DNA of 64,000 nt from Lycium barbarum (taxonomy: Eukaryota > Streptophyta > Magnoliopsida > Solanales > Solanaceae): positions 84,954,543-85,018,542 of the forward strand of contig NC_083346.1 in the NCBI RefSeq assembly GCF_019175385.1, in the 5' to 3' direction. The first letter of the stretch is position 1, and each line of letters begins with the position of its first letter. Below, piece by piece: positions 9,466-20,764 of this stretch. The notes below the pieces were generated by a model, which ran no database searches, had not been told where the DNA came from, and saw only the letters and a list, made by a program, of their open reading frames with translations. The position numbers and the translations under genes are program-made.

Positions 9466-10979
9466 TCGTCCCAAGCTTCTTCTGGGAAAGAAACAAATAC
9501 GGATATCTAGATTTCATATCTTCTTCTGTTTGCCAAGTCATTTCCACTCTGTTGTTGTTTTTTCACAAAACTTTAACTGAGGCTACATCTTTGGTTCTGA
9601 GTTTCCGCACTTTCCTATCTAATATGGCAATGGGTACTTCTTCATAAGATAACTTCTCCGTAATTTGAACGTCATCTACTGACACGATTCTTGAAGGATC
9701 TCCAATACATTTACGAAACATCAATACTTGAAAAACTGGATGGACTGATTCAAGTTATGGAGGTAAATCTAGCTCATAAGCTACTTGGCCCACCTTACGC
9801 ATTAATCTTATAAGGTCCAATATATCGGGGACTAAGCTTGCCCTTCCTGCCGAATCTCATTACACCTTTCATCGGTGACACTTTCAGGAATACCCAATCA
9901 TTAATTAGGAATTCCATGTTTCGTTGACGGTTGTCCGCATAAGATTTTTGGCGACTCTAGGCAGTTAACAATAGGTCTCGAATAAGCTTGATCTTCTCTA
10001 CCGCTTGCTGAACCAGTTCTGGACCCATTAATTGAGTCTCTCCTACTTCAAACTAGCCAATTGGAGATCTACACTGTCTCCCTTATAAAGCTTCATACAG
10101 GGCCATTTGGATACTAGAATGATAGCTGTTATTATAAGCAAATTCGATAAGTGGCAAATGTTCATCCCAATTGCCTCCGAAGTCTAATATACATGCCCGC
10201 AACATGTAATCTAAGGTCTGGATAGTGCGTTCAGCTTGTCCATCAGTCTGTGGATGAAATGTTGTACTGAGTCTCACTTGAGTTCCCAAACCTTCTTGAA
10301 AAGACTTCCAGAGTTTAGCAGTAAATTGTGCTCCTCTATAAGTAATAATGGATACTGGGACACCATAAAGTCTCACTATCTCTTCAAGATACAACTTTGC
10401 ATAATCTTCTGTTGAGTATTTTGTTCTAACTGGAAGAAAATGAGCTGACTTCGTAAGTCTATTAACAATTACTCAAATAGAGTCATACTTATGCCGAGAA
10501 CGAGCCAAACCTACAATAAAATCCATGTTGATTACTTCCCATTTCCAGGTTGGAATTTCCATCGCTTGTAGCAATCCTCCTGGCTTTTGATGCTCAATCT
10601 TCACTTGTTGGCAATTTGGGCATTGGGCTACAAATTCTGCTATATCTTTCTTCATATCATCCCACCAATACATTGACTTAAGGTCATGGTACATATTTAT
10701 TTCTCCTGGATGGATAGAATACCGGGAGTAATGAGCTTCTTCCAGAATCTGACAGCTTAATCCCGCAACATCCGAGACGCATAGCCTACTTCGATACCGG
10801 AGAATCCCATCAGCAGAAATCCCAAATGGCGACTTCTCCTTCTGGTGAAGTGTATATCTATAGTGACTCAACTGGAGATCTTCATATTGGGGCCTTTTCA
10901 CTTCCATATCTAGGGATGAAATAGATGGATTATGCACTATAACTCCTGCATTGTCTGAGTCCATTAAGCGGACTCCTAG
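9466..10979 (-). pseudogene. Element D, integrase with chromodomain-like tail (broken)
   Basis: The order on the - strand is a His/Cys zinc-binding region (HYSRYSIHPG...CPNCQQ, about 10590-10740), the catalytic core, and a GPY/F-type tail followed by a chromodomain-like end (about 9490-9700) with ILDRKVRKLRTK and EMTWQTEED. The first catalytic Asp is present in NMDFIVGL. The second is lost: the usual TDRGAQF reads ITYRGAQF (GAT to TAT). The Glu in QTDGQAERTIQ is kept. Stops occur after KYDSI (10473), after YEAL (10083), and in the chromodomain (VKVL then stop). It would insert cDNA into chromatin if intact; this copy cannot. Confidence 0.88.
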
Positions 10980-11009
10980 GCTAGCTAGTTGATGGAGCTC
11001 ACAGACTAA

Positions 11010-12531
11010 TTATTTCTTCTCCGGTTGAATATCACATAAACTGCCCTTGGATTTGCTACTAAGAGCATCGACCACCACATTTGCTTTTTCGGGGTGATAT
11101 AAAATACTCACATCGTAGTCTTTCAATAACTCTAACCATTGCCTCTGTCGAAGATTCAGCTCCTTCTGCTTGAAAATGTACTGGAGAGTTTTGTGATCTA
11201 TATAGATATCAACATGAACACTGTACAAATAATGTCTCCATATCTTCAGTGCATGAATAACCGCAGCCAATTCAAGATCATGGGTCGGATAATTCTTCTC
11301 ATGTTTCTGCAGCTGCCTGGAAGCATAGGCAATAACCCTACCATGCTGCATCAACACACAGCCCAAACCAACACCGGAGGCATCACAATAAACAACATAG
11401 CCTTGTGATCCTTTTGGAAGTGTTAGAACTGGGGCTGAAGTCAATTTATCTTTCAATACCTGGAAATTGCACTCGCAAGCATCGATCCGTTGAAATTTTG
11501 TTGATTTTTGAGTTAGTCAGCGGTGCTGAAATAGAGGAAAATCCTTCCACAAATCTCCTATAATAGCCTGCCAATCCCAGAAAGCTACGGACCTCTGTAG
11601 GCATTGTAGGCCTTGGACAAGTCTTCACGGCCTCAATCTTTTGAGTGTCAACCCGAATACTGTTAGCTGAGATAATATGGCCCAGAAAGGTCACAGAATT
11701 TAACCAAAACCCACATTTTGAAAACTTGGCACATAATTCTCTAGTCCGAAGAATCCCAAGGATAGTACGTAGTTGATCTGCATGCTCTGCTTCTGACTGA
11801 GAATATAATTGAATATCATCGATAAACACAATCACAAATAGATCTAGAAAAGGCCTGGATACATTATTCATCAAATTCATAAACACTGTCGGAGCATTAG
11901 TAAACCCAACTGACATCATCCGAAATTCATAATAGCCATATCTGGTTCTGAAGGCTGTTTTCAGAATATCTTCTTCTCTAACTCTCACCTGGTGATATCC
12001 TGACTTCAGGTCTATCTTGAAAAACCACTTAGGACTTTGTAACTAATCAAACAAATCATCGATCCTGGGAAGCAGATACTTATTCTTTATCGTCACCTTG
12101 TTCAACTGCCTATAGTCAATGGACATTCGCAAGGAACCATCTTTCTTTCTCACAAACAAGACAGGTGCTCCCCATGGTGATGAACTGGGCCTTATAAATT
12201 CCTTCTCGAGCAAATCTTTCAGTGGTGCCTTTAACTCTTTCAATTTTGCTGGGGCCCTTCTATGAGGAGGAATAGATATAGGTTCGGTGTCCGACAACAC
12301 ATCAATGGTAAAATCAATTTCCCATTCCGGTGGAAGGCCTGAAAGTTCATATGGAAATACATCTGCAAACTCATTTACTACCGGAAAGGATTGAAGAATC
12401 GACGGCTTTGCTTCGGCATCATGAACCCGGACTAGATAATAAATATATCCTTTTGCAATCATCTTCCTTGCTTTGAGATAGGAAATATACCTACCTCTTG
12501 GAGACGCTGTATTACCTTTCCATTCAAGCAC
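11010..12531 (-). pseudogene. Element D, reverse transcriptase and RNase H (broken)
   Basis: The RT palm is recognisable from [19 protein letters not shown] (about 12090-12150) and the catalytic FIDDI (about 11815-11830). RNase H follows with [12 protein letters not shown] and [12 protein letters not shown]. Breaks are an in-frame TAG after PRIDDLFD (about 12041; CAG or CAA in the H and E paralogues), a frameshift in the RT-RNase H linker near 11510, and a stop after RNase H near 11010. Length and domain order are normal for the Tekay pol. Confidence 0.9.
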
Positions 12532-12546
12532 TCATTCCCCTGGGAA

Positions 12547-12900
12547 TTAGAATCGAACCATCTTGGTTCTACAATCCACATTAGCATAACAAGAAGCTAA
12601 CCAGTTCATACCCATAATAACATTGAAATCTAACATTTCTAGCTCAATAAAATCAGCTGTAGCCTGACGATCACATACCACAATCACACAATTCCTATAT
12701 ACCCGTCTCGCTATTACTGGGTCACCCACAGAAGTAGACACCTCAAAAGGTTTGATTGGCTCGGGTTTCACCCCAATACGACCAGTAAAATAAGGAGTGA
12801 TATACGACAAGGTAGAACCCAGATAGATCAATGCATAAACATCATGAGTAAATATGGATAGTATACCTGTAACGACATTTGGAAAGGACTCAAGATCCTG
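12547..12900 (-). pseudogene. Element D, retroviral-type aspartic protease (catalytic Asp lost)
   Basis: The - strand frame shows the gypsy protease landmarks LGSTLSYITPYF, KPFEVSTSVGDPV and [19 protein letters not shown]. The catalytic triplet, D-S/L/P-G in the other copies here, reads Y-L-G. The GAT to TAT change removes the essential aspartate. A stop follows KMVRF at 12547. Protease would cleave the Gag-Pol precursor. This copy is inactive by sequence. Confidence 0.85.
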
Positions 12901-14262
12901 TCGTCCGGCTAATGCATATATACGGGGCTGCTAAGGGCTACTCGAACTAGATGCTCCCCCTCTGCCCCTGCCATGACCTATTGAAATCTGGGGAGTCTAC
13001 CCTACAGGGCGCACGGACGAAGAAAAGCCGACTGTTGATCCTGTAGGCTGGGCCCTATCTCTGCTACTTATCGAGGGGCAATCACGCATCATGTGCCCAA
13101 TATGACCACAATAGTAACAAGCATCTGAACCTCGGTGACACTGACCAGAATGTAATCTACCGCACTGGCTGCATCATGGTAACGATGGTCTCCTTTGACT
13201 GGGATCACCTCTGAATTGGGAACCCGAAACTCTCGAACTCTAACCCTGTCCTGAATAAATGGGGTGGTTAAATCTTCTGCCTGCAAACCGAGGAAGTGTA
13301 CGAGTTGCGGACTGGCCTGAATATCTGGAATATAGCTGTCTCTGACCCCCTCTATACTCGCTATTAGCACCCGCAGATCTGGCCTTCTTACTATGCCCTC
13401 TCTAAACATCACGCTCACCCTTTTGCGGCAGCTGCTGCTCTACTAAATTTTGCGCATGGGCCTGAATACGGGAGATGTCCATCCTACCCTAAAGTGAAGT
13501 TGTCAGGCAATCCTTGATCAAATGTGGCCCTAAACCACTCACAAATCGACGCACCCAGTCTCCCATATCGGCTACTAAGGCCGGAGCATACCTAGCCAAT
13601 AAGTTAAAATGGAGACTATACTCTCGAGCACTCATATTTCCTTGCTTGAGATTCAAGAACCTATCAGCTCGAGCCCTTCGAACCTCAGGTGGAAAATAGT
13701 GGCGAATGAAAGCATCTACAAACTCTTGCCAAATCGGGGGAGGTGCATTTTCCTTCCTCGATGATATCTAATCATTATACCATAGAACAATGACATCCCG
13801 CAATCTATAGGAAGTCCACTCCACTGACTTAGTATCGGAAGCATGTATTATTCTTAGCGTCCTCAGCATCTCATCTACAAAGTCTTGTGGGTCTTCATCC
13901 GGCTTTGACCCGAAAATTTCTAGACGATTCAAACTCATAAAATCACGGGTTCTAGCACTAGCTGCTCTGTCACCTGGACCCATACTCTGTCGCTGAGCTT
14001 GAGCAGCAACTAGCTGGGTCAATAACTGAATAGCCTCGGTCATTTGCTGGCCCCAAGCACCCAGTAGAGGAACTGGATATACTGGAGTTGGAGTGGAGAC
14101 TCCATCATGCTCCTCTACAATAGGTGGAGTATGAGAGGTCTAAGATGGAGCCCTGTAATGGGACTCACCCTCTTCTATATCTGCCGGGGACTCCTGTTCA
14201 AACCGCCTTCCTATCGCCTTCTTTACCTTTTGGGCAGTTGTTGCTTTCTTCTTTACCGGCAT
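12901..14262 (-). pseudogene. Element D, gag (capsid and nucleocapsid, broken)
   Basis: The chosen start is the ATG at 14262-14260 (MPVKKKATTAQK), matching the start context of F, H and G. A stop occurs about 40 codons in. The capsid part is readable at about 13500-14043: FGSKPDEDPQDFVDEMLRTL, then SYRLRD and FPPEVRRARADRFLNLKQG in the adjoining frame. The nucleocapsid zinc knuckle CYYCGHIGHMMRDC lies at about 13080-13121. Several stops and frameshifts interrupt it. Gag would package the RNA genome. Confidence 0.88.
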
Positions 14263-14455
14263 CGCTGAAATCATAACGCACAATTAGGGAAAATAGAAAT
14301 ATTATAATATAGCTCTATCGCACGATCTATGGAGAAGAAATACGATCATTATTCCTAAATGCCTCGCAGCCTCATATTTATAAGTGTGGGACGCTTCACA
14401 CCCATAAACAAGACTCTATTAGACATGGCTCATAGACACACCCTAGGATGGAACT
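14263..14455 (-). other. Element D, 5' leader
   Basis: This is the untranslated leader, with the conserved reverse complements of ATCGTGCGATAGAGC (about 14310-14324) and CTTATAAATATG/CTTATAAACAGG-like sequence near 14375. The spacing to gag matches the other elements. Confidence 0.65.
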
Positions 14456-14467
14456 ACTCTGATACTA
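14456..14467 (-). promoter_or_regulatory. Primer-binding site, element D (degenerate)
   Basis: The - strand reads TAGTATCAGAGT against TGGTATCAGAGC in G, I and E, so two of twelve bases differ. It lies at the expected place 4 bases inside the 5' LTR end. This degradation agrees with D being an old copy. Confidence 0.8.
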
Positions 14468-14471
14468 CTTT

Positions 14472-16651
14472 AGTCACGACCCAACTAGTGGGCCATGACG
14501 GGTACCCGGAGCTGACTACCGAGCACCACTCATCATGCTAACTACCATATCCATCCTGAACGAATATAACTTCTCAAAGTATTGCTTACTATGAAATGAT
14601 CACTCCATATCTCCCAAAAGCCTGCATTTATATACATAGGCCCATAAGGCTCCAAAATGAGGTACAAACACACAATGGAGTTACGTCACCTCTACAACCC
14701 ACACATGAGCATCTACGAGCCTCTAACTGGAACACTGTAATCATAAGGACGGGACAGGACCCGCCATGCCCTAAATAAGTACACAAAAGAATATACCAAT
14801 AAGCAGCAACTCCGGAGTAGTGGCGTGCTCTTGTATAGCTGCTGGTAAAGCTCGTAAGTGTCTGGATCGTCCCCCTATCCACCGGTGGGCATGAACACAG
14901 TATCCATAAAAGAGAATGACGTCAGTACGAATAATGTACTGAGTATGTAAGGCATGTACAGTAACAGAATCAAGAAATAAGAGAGCATAAGATGAAGAGA
15001 TAACTAGTAACTGAGTGATTTTTAAGGCGGAATCATACATGCTAACAAATAAACATCATATCATGTATACATATGTATAAACTGCCCGACCATATAGGTG
15101 CGGTGTGATCATCATTAGCCCGCGTCCGGGGTAAACATCTCAAGCCGCCCACTAGTGGTGTCTGCTCGACCATAGGGATGGTGTAATCATCATCATACCT
15201 GCCTACTACGCCAATCGTAGTGGTGACTGCCTGGCCAACTAGGCACGATGTAATCTTACATATACATAACATGAAGCATGCAAGAGAGCTCAAGTAAAAG
15301 TTATAACTCTATCGGAGAGACGTAAGGTCGGGAACCTCCGATTAGATTATGGAATAGTCATCAACGCTATGTCTCACCTTGAAAGAACCAATATCATGAG
15401 GCGAGACAACGACAAGAAATAACATCAATGAGATCATGAAATAAGATTTTCAACTCATAATAGCATCATCATCATCATAGGACATGTCTTATTTCTAGCT
15501 CATAAGAAACTCTTAATAATCTTAGACTTTCAACTTTAGAATGTAAGAAGGTCATGGAAATATAAGAAAGGAAATCGTAATAGAGGAATCATGCCTTTGA
15601 AAGAAGAGGGACTAGCCTTACATACCTTTACGTCTCCTTAACGTCTAAGCGTTCTCCTTCCAAGCTCACAACTCTACATTCATGAGAATTCGTATTACGT
15701 TAGACCATTAGAACACGCTTAAGACTAAGCAAAGGCGGCTAAAAGATAATGACAATTGGGTAACATTTCCTTTGTATCAACAACTTCCTCCATATAATAA
15801 ACAACTCCTAAACATCAATAATAGCATCCATACTCATCCTTCACATAATACTTCCTCAATGACATTAGCATCATTCATAATAAGATTATACTCATCTTAT
15901 ACTAAGAATCATGACTCAAATATATTTACTACTCAAAATACCATTATTTCCATATTTGAGCTCATATTCTACTTACTTCTCTAATCCAAGTCTTTTAACC
16001 ACTCAATAATTTTAACAACACGAAACAGATGTAAAGCTCACCTTTGATAATGTAGGAATGGTCTTTGGATGAAAATGCTCCAGTTGACAAAACCCCAACC
16101 TCAATACGAAAGGAATTCTTGATCTCTAAAAAACCTAGTGAGAATCCATAAACTTGATTCTACCAATTCTTGGTGTTTAATCCTGGATTTCCCTTGGATA
16201 TGTGTTAGTATGGTGGAGGGAATATTCTAGAACTCTCAAGACTTGTAGAGAAAGTGGAAACTGAAAATTAAAAGCAGGGGTCGTCTATTTATAACTTGAA
16301 CTTTCCAGTTCCAGTGAAGCGGTTCGACGAACTGTCGACTTACTCCTTCGACTTACGCCTGCAAATCTCTGACTGCAAAAAAACATGGACGGTGCACTGC
16401 GACGCTCCGTCGAAATGTCGATGGCCCGTCGACACTGACTGGTGTCTGCAGAATTTCTTGCTTCAGTTCAGATTGCGTCGATTCGATTCGTTCAACTTCT
16501 AACCCCGTAAATTACCAGGAATACCTACTTACACATTTGTACACGGGGTGAGATACTTTATATCCCCAAACTCAGGCGTGAGTTCCCATTCTTAAGGCAT
16601 ACCCTGCTAGGAACCATAATTCCTATTACTACTATAACGAGGGACATAACA
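14472..16651 (-). mobile_element. Element D, 5' LTR
   Basis: The LTR is 2,180 bp, nearly the same length as the reconstructed 3' LTR (2,187 bp). On the - strand it begins TGTTATGTCCC (16651) and ends GTGACT (the last CA has become CT at 14472). A conserved inverted repeat TCAGTAC-N7-GTACTGA lies at 14922-14942. CATGTAAGC-like and cytosine-rich GCCCGG blocks lie near 15080-15240. It is noncoding; open frames at 14596-15293 and 15772-15984 fall inside it. Confidence 0.92.
16286..16293 (-). promoter_or_regulatory. TATA box in D 5' LTR
   Basis: The - strand reads TATAAATA, followed by GACGACCCC, about 360 bases downstream of the LTR start. The same motif is conserved in the other D LTR. It is the most likely core promoter of element D; transcription would run leftward. 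Confidence 0.65.
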
Positions 16652-17135
16652 CTGACATCCTTTCTTGTCGACGTTGCATTCATGCCCGCAGGTAGACAGG
16701 TTGAAGGATCTGATCCTTAGGAGCTTCATCAGTGGAGTCTCAGAAGCGCTCCAGTTGTTCCAGAGCTACAGTCTTTTGGTACTACTTTTCTGTATATACA
16801 TACTTGGGCATGGCGGAGTCCTTCCCCATCTTTATGGATTCATGTATTCTATATAGAGGCTCATAGACAGTTGTATGTAGCTAGATGTTCCCTTGGCCTT
16901 GTCAGTTCATATTGTTGTATTATATTTTGGCAGCCTTGTTGGCCTATGTTTATGGACATAGTTATTGATGATTATACAGCGATGTGTGTTTATCTTGTGA
17001 CATCTGCACTTACGGATTATGATACCCATGAGCTGTCTTTGTGGTCTACTTAGAAATAATTATGAGATGTATGTTTAGAGGTGCTCGGTGGGTTAGCTCC
17101 GCGTGCCCGTCATGGCCCTCTAGTTGGGTCATGAC
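16652..17135 (+). mobile_element. Element F, 5' LTR, right part
   Basis: The first five bases (16652-16656) are the right TSD copy of D. F's LTR resumes with ATCCTTTCTTGTCGACG...CATGCCCGCAGGTAGACAGG and ends ...GTTGGGTCATGACA at 17135. Together with 1-1200 it restores one continuous LTR. It is noncoding. Confidence 0.88.
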
Positions 17136-17139
17136 AAAA

Positions 17140-17151
17140 GTGGTATCAGGG
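17140..17151 (+). promoter_or_regulatory. Primer-binding site (initiator tRNA-Met), element F
   Basis: TGGTATCAGGGC differs by one base from TGGTATCAGAGC. It lies 4 bases after the LTR end at 17135. The following leader (17152-17344) carries CTTATAAACAGGAGGCTG and ATCGTGCGATAGAGC, as in the sister elements. Confidence 0.88.
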
Positions 17152-17344
17152 CAGTTCATCCTAGGGTGTGTCTACGAGCCGTGTCAAGTAGAGTCTTGTT
17201 TATGGGTGTGAAGCACGCCACACTTATAAACAGGAGGCTGCCGGGCATTTAGAAATGATTGACCTTTCTTTCTCATCTTAGATCGTGCGATAGAGCCATG
17301 TTATCAGGTTTCCCTTTTTCCTAATCATGTGTTATGATTTCAGC

Positions 17345-17500
17345 GATGCCTACGAATAGGAAAGCTACAGCGACCCAGAAGGGCAAGACGGTGGCCGGAA
17401 GAAGGACTGAACGGGAGCCACCGGCGGAGGTAGAAGAGGGTGAGTCTCATAACGAGGTTCCATCCCGGACCTCTCGTACTCTACCGCTATCATAGGAGCA
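17345..17500 (+). pseudogene. Element F, gag N-terminal part (split by element A)
   Basis: The ATG at 17345 begins MPTNRKATATQKGKTV, matching the N-termini of H, D and G. A stop (TAG near 17491) precedes the insertion point. The frame is interrupted at 17500 by the Athila-type element. The homologous sequence resumes at 32602 with GGGGCTTCAGCTCCAGCAC, which matches the H gag at 36055-36085. Confidence 0.82.
17497..17500. repeat. Target-site duplication of element A (left copy, AGCA)
   Basis: AGCA at 17497-17500 recurs at 32602-32605, just outside the TG and CA ends of element A. Only four bases repeat cleanly; a fifth (AGCAT) would need to share the first T of the LTR. The empty site is inferred from the H gag, which reads GAGGAGCGTGAGGGAGCC at this place. 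Confidence 0.75.
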
Positions 17501-18986
17501 TGACGAGTGTATGGCGTATATATATATTTTAACTCATACTCTGTCAAATTATAGTATAGAAAGATGTCGAACCCACAGAGATTGGTTTATCTATTCTGCA
17601 GACGTTTCTTATTTTAATTACTATTTGAGAATATCAGAAGAGAGTTGATTGGTGAGTTAATTAACTAAATATGTGTAAATAAAGCAATGGAGAAATATTT
17701 TAATTTTTCACAAATGTAATAAAAAGTGTTGGGATCCTGACTTCACTTGATATTTCTATTATAAAGTAAATTCTTTAATCTTCAATTTCTATTTCTCATA
17801 AATGTATAAATGCCTCTCACGATTACATTTATATATTATAACTTAAGTTGAAGAATTAATCGCACTCCTCTCGCTTATAAAAATTAATTATCAAAATAGT
17901 AATATTAAAGCACCAGAAATATATGCTTGAACTGAAACATGCTCTTTATAGTAAGTTTCTTTCGGTTACCTTACTTGCTATAACTAATCAATACACTATC
18001 CGCCTCTATCGATTACAAATAAGTGTAAAATTAATTATGACATAAAAGAGATAGATGTCACTAAATAAATGTTAACATCTATCAATACGACAATTAACTA
18101 TGTTACTTCTTCCGCCTCTCTCTATTACAGAATTAGTAACGAATTAATTGGTAGTATAAATTAGATAAACGTTAACAAATAAAATAACATCTAACTTTAA
18201 AGCATATAAAAGTTAAATAGAAAGCTTCCGCTCAAACATGTGAAATTGAGGAATAATATTATCTACTATTATATAGAAATATCAAGATCTGTCATTCTCC
18301 CAACACAAAAGAAAGTTACTCCATATTGGAGTTAATACAACTAATGGAAATATTCTTATCCATTAATAAGAAAATAGAAGTAATATTCAAGAAGAATAAT
18401 TCCTCTATTTAATTAAAAGTAGGAACTAGAATAATTTCCTAAAATTAAATAACCAAAGAAGCTATAAGGAAAAGGCTCTAGAATGGAAACAGAGTATTAT
18501 TTTGCTTCCTCTATGTTTTTCTGTCTCTCTAAGCAGCTTCAAATGTTGATATTTATAGAGTTTCCTTCTTCAGCAAAATCTTCCCGTGTGCACACAAGCT
18601 TTTTGCAATATATTTCTTCCAATTTAGCCAATCAACAATAGGGTGTTGATTTAAGAAATTGGTGTGTTCACGAACATTTTTTCCAATTTGTAAGTATACA
18701 TTGTTGCTCCCTTTCTTTTATTGATAATAAGGTTTGTCTTTCTTTTCCTTTAGCTTTCTTAGTTTCAAATTTGATGGGTCCCACATTAAGGAAAATTTGC
18801 ACAATTGTTTTCATCTTTGCAGCACTTCCTTTTCTCTTTCTTTTGCTTTTCCTTTTTTGGATCTTCTTCTTCATTTTGCTCTCTCGATTTATTCATTAAT
18901 TATGATATTTCCTGAAATAAAATATAGAAATATTGATATTTAAATTAAATAACAACTTAATTTATATATGGATTTTTGTCTTATCA
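17501..18986 (-). mobile_element. Element A, 3' LTR
   Basis: This 1,486-bp LTR begins TGACGAGTGTATGGCG and ends TTGTCTTATCA in + orientation. It aligns end to end with 31111-32601, with differences of a few percent by eye. It is AT-rich and noncoding; open frames at 18668-18943 lie within it. Confidence 0.95.
18550..18557 (-). promoter_or_regulatory. TATA box in A 3' LTR
   Basis: The - strand reads TATAAATA, in the same position as 32159-32166 in the 5' LTR, about 435 bases from the LTR start. It is inferred to be the U3 core promoter of the element. Confidence 0.55.
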
Positions 18987-20764
18987 AATACCCCCACAAT
19001 TAAATATTTGCTCGTCCTCGAGCAAAGAAAACCATAAAATATAGTGGCTAAATATTTTAAGTAATATCATGAGAACTTTCGGTAGAGAAAAATAGACTAA
19101 GATAATTACATGACTTCAACAACCTTTAACCGTACTCATATTTACTTATTGAAAATTGAACTAACAATATTTTCTAATCCCAAGTGCGTCTCACGAAAGG
19201 AAGAAAGATGCCCAGATATCACACAATATATCTATTCTAGAACAAAGAAGGGCATATGTTGAAATTTCGCTCACTCTCAACAAAGAAGTATCTCATGTTA
19301 CCGAAAATAACCATAAGCTTGACTATCATGTGATTATCCACTAATGTAGGAGTCTTTGAGCTGAGATCATGTAGGGCTTTCATAAGGTTGTAATGTAGGC
19401 TTAGGGACGGGTAGGATACATATGGATAACAGTGATTTAAATTTCGTATAGGCACTACACTTTTATTTTGTTGCTCAAACACGATTGCCTTCCAATTCTT
19501 TTTAAACAATAAACCTCTGTTCTTCTTTTTCAATCTTTTCACAATTTCTGTTATTTCCCATTTGAAAATGGAGTTGCCAACATTTCTTTGTTGCATTCTC
19601 TCTTTTCTTTTTTCAAATTTGCAACAATTTTTTTCTCAGACAACATCTCCAAAAGATCAACAATCTCAATCAATTGTCCGTTCACCTTTTTTTTTTCATC
19701 ATTCACACTAAATTTTCTGCATTCACATCAACTCTCGAAGTGCCTAAAGGAAATAGGGCGAACAAGTAGCAAGTCGTAATAAGAAAAAGGTTAAGGGTTA
19801 AGACTTGGCGATCAATAAATAAGGAATAATTCATTGAGGTTCAACGGGGCTAGCAAGGGATAAAAATCCTCAGGGTAGGTTAATTTAGGTCATGTTTTAT
19901 AAGCAAGGCCTACTTTCATTTCTCAACTCAAAGTCTACCTAGAATTTCGTCAAACCACATTCAAGGCAAGTTCTAGATTTCTGAATAAACATGAGAACTG
20001 GGTAATATATACTGAACACACAATGCACTTGGGACTATCGAACACCATGATTCCTATCATCAATAAGCAAGTGTGAGCTTGGAAAAGTAGTCGTACTACT
20101 CATGAAAGGTGCTCAGTTAAATTCGTCTTTCTGAAGACTCGTGATTTTCAAATTAAACCAAGTTTAGCCAGCTTATTTACCAAAATAAAGAAATTTCCTA
20201 AAATTCCTAAAAAGTGTTCGGTTCAAAATATTACGACCATGAAAAAGAACCGAACAGGAAATCCATGGAAGTGCATGAAATAAGTTACCTTACGGATAAA
20301 GTAACTCAGTTTTGTTTTTCAATTTTGTTTTTAATATGAAAAAGAAATCACACACACATATATTTAACCAAAAAAATTAGTTAAATAATAATAATGAAAA
20401 TGCATATTATTAATTTTTTTTTAACACAATATATTCCTCCACCCCCACACTTAAATAATGTCATGTCCCCATGACACACAATTTAAAAGTAAAAGGAAAT
20501 AAAAGGGCTTCCCTTTTCTTTTTTTTTCTAGCGCTTGTCAACTCCACCCGCGATTCTTGAAACATATTTCCTACTTCCTGGAGTTACTCTGCTATAGTAG
20601 AGACTAGGTTGCAGAGGAGAAAACAAAAATCATATCAAGGGGCATAAACATGCAAACTCCAAGAAGTAGACTTCTAATTACTAAAATTTATTTAAAGTAT
20701 GAAAGAAGGAAGAAGAAAATAGTTCTGAGTTTAACGTCGTCAGCTCGACTTATTAGTATTCTTT
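18987..20764 (-). other. Element A, polypurine tract and noncoding 3' region
   Basis: Immediately beside the LTR, 18987-19002 reads as AATTGTGGGGGTATT on the - strand, the likely polypurine tract. A second similar G-run (AAGTGTGGGGGTGG) is at about 20438-20452. The rest is AT-rich. A 119-codon - strand open frame at 19237-19596 shows no envelope features (no signal peptide or membrane segment) and no family motif. I see no supported gene in this 1.8 kb. Confidence 0.6.

Larger units (their letters stand above)
1201..16651 (-). mobile_element. Element D: complete Tekay-type Ty3/gypsy retrotransposon (carries nested G)
   Basis: Read on the - strand, the order is 5' LTR (14472-16651), primer site, gag, protease, RT-RNase H, integrase with chromodomain-like tail, polypurine tract, then 3' LTR (1201-2938 plus 8804-9252). 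The element is flanked by the TSD CTGAC. Without the nested element G it is about 9.6 kb, which is normal for the family. Every coding domain is present, but the frame is broken many times, and the protease and integrase each lack a catalytic aspartate. D is therefore a dead copy. It interrupts the 5' LTR of the outer element F in opposite orientation. Confidence 0.92.

Noticed and set aside
19237..19596. 119-codon - strand frame in A's 3' region as an envelope-like gene
   Set aside because: No signal peptide, membrane segment or known motif is seen. Athila elements sometimes carry such a gene downstream of integrase, but nothing here supports it.
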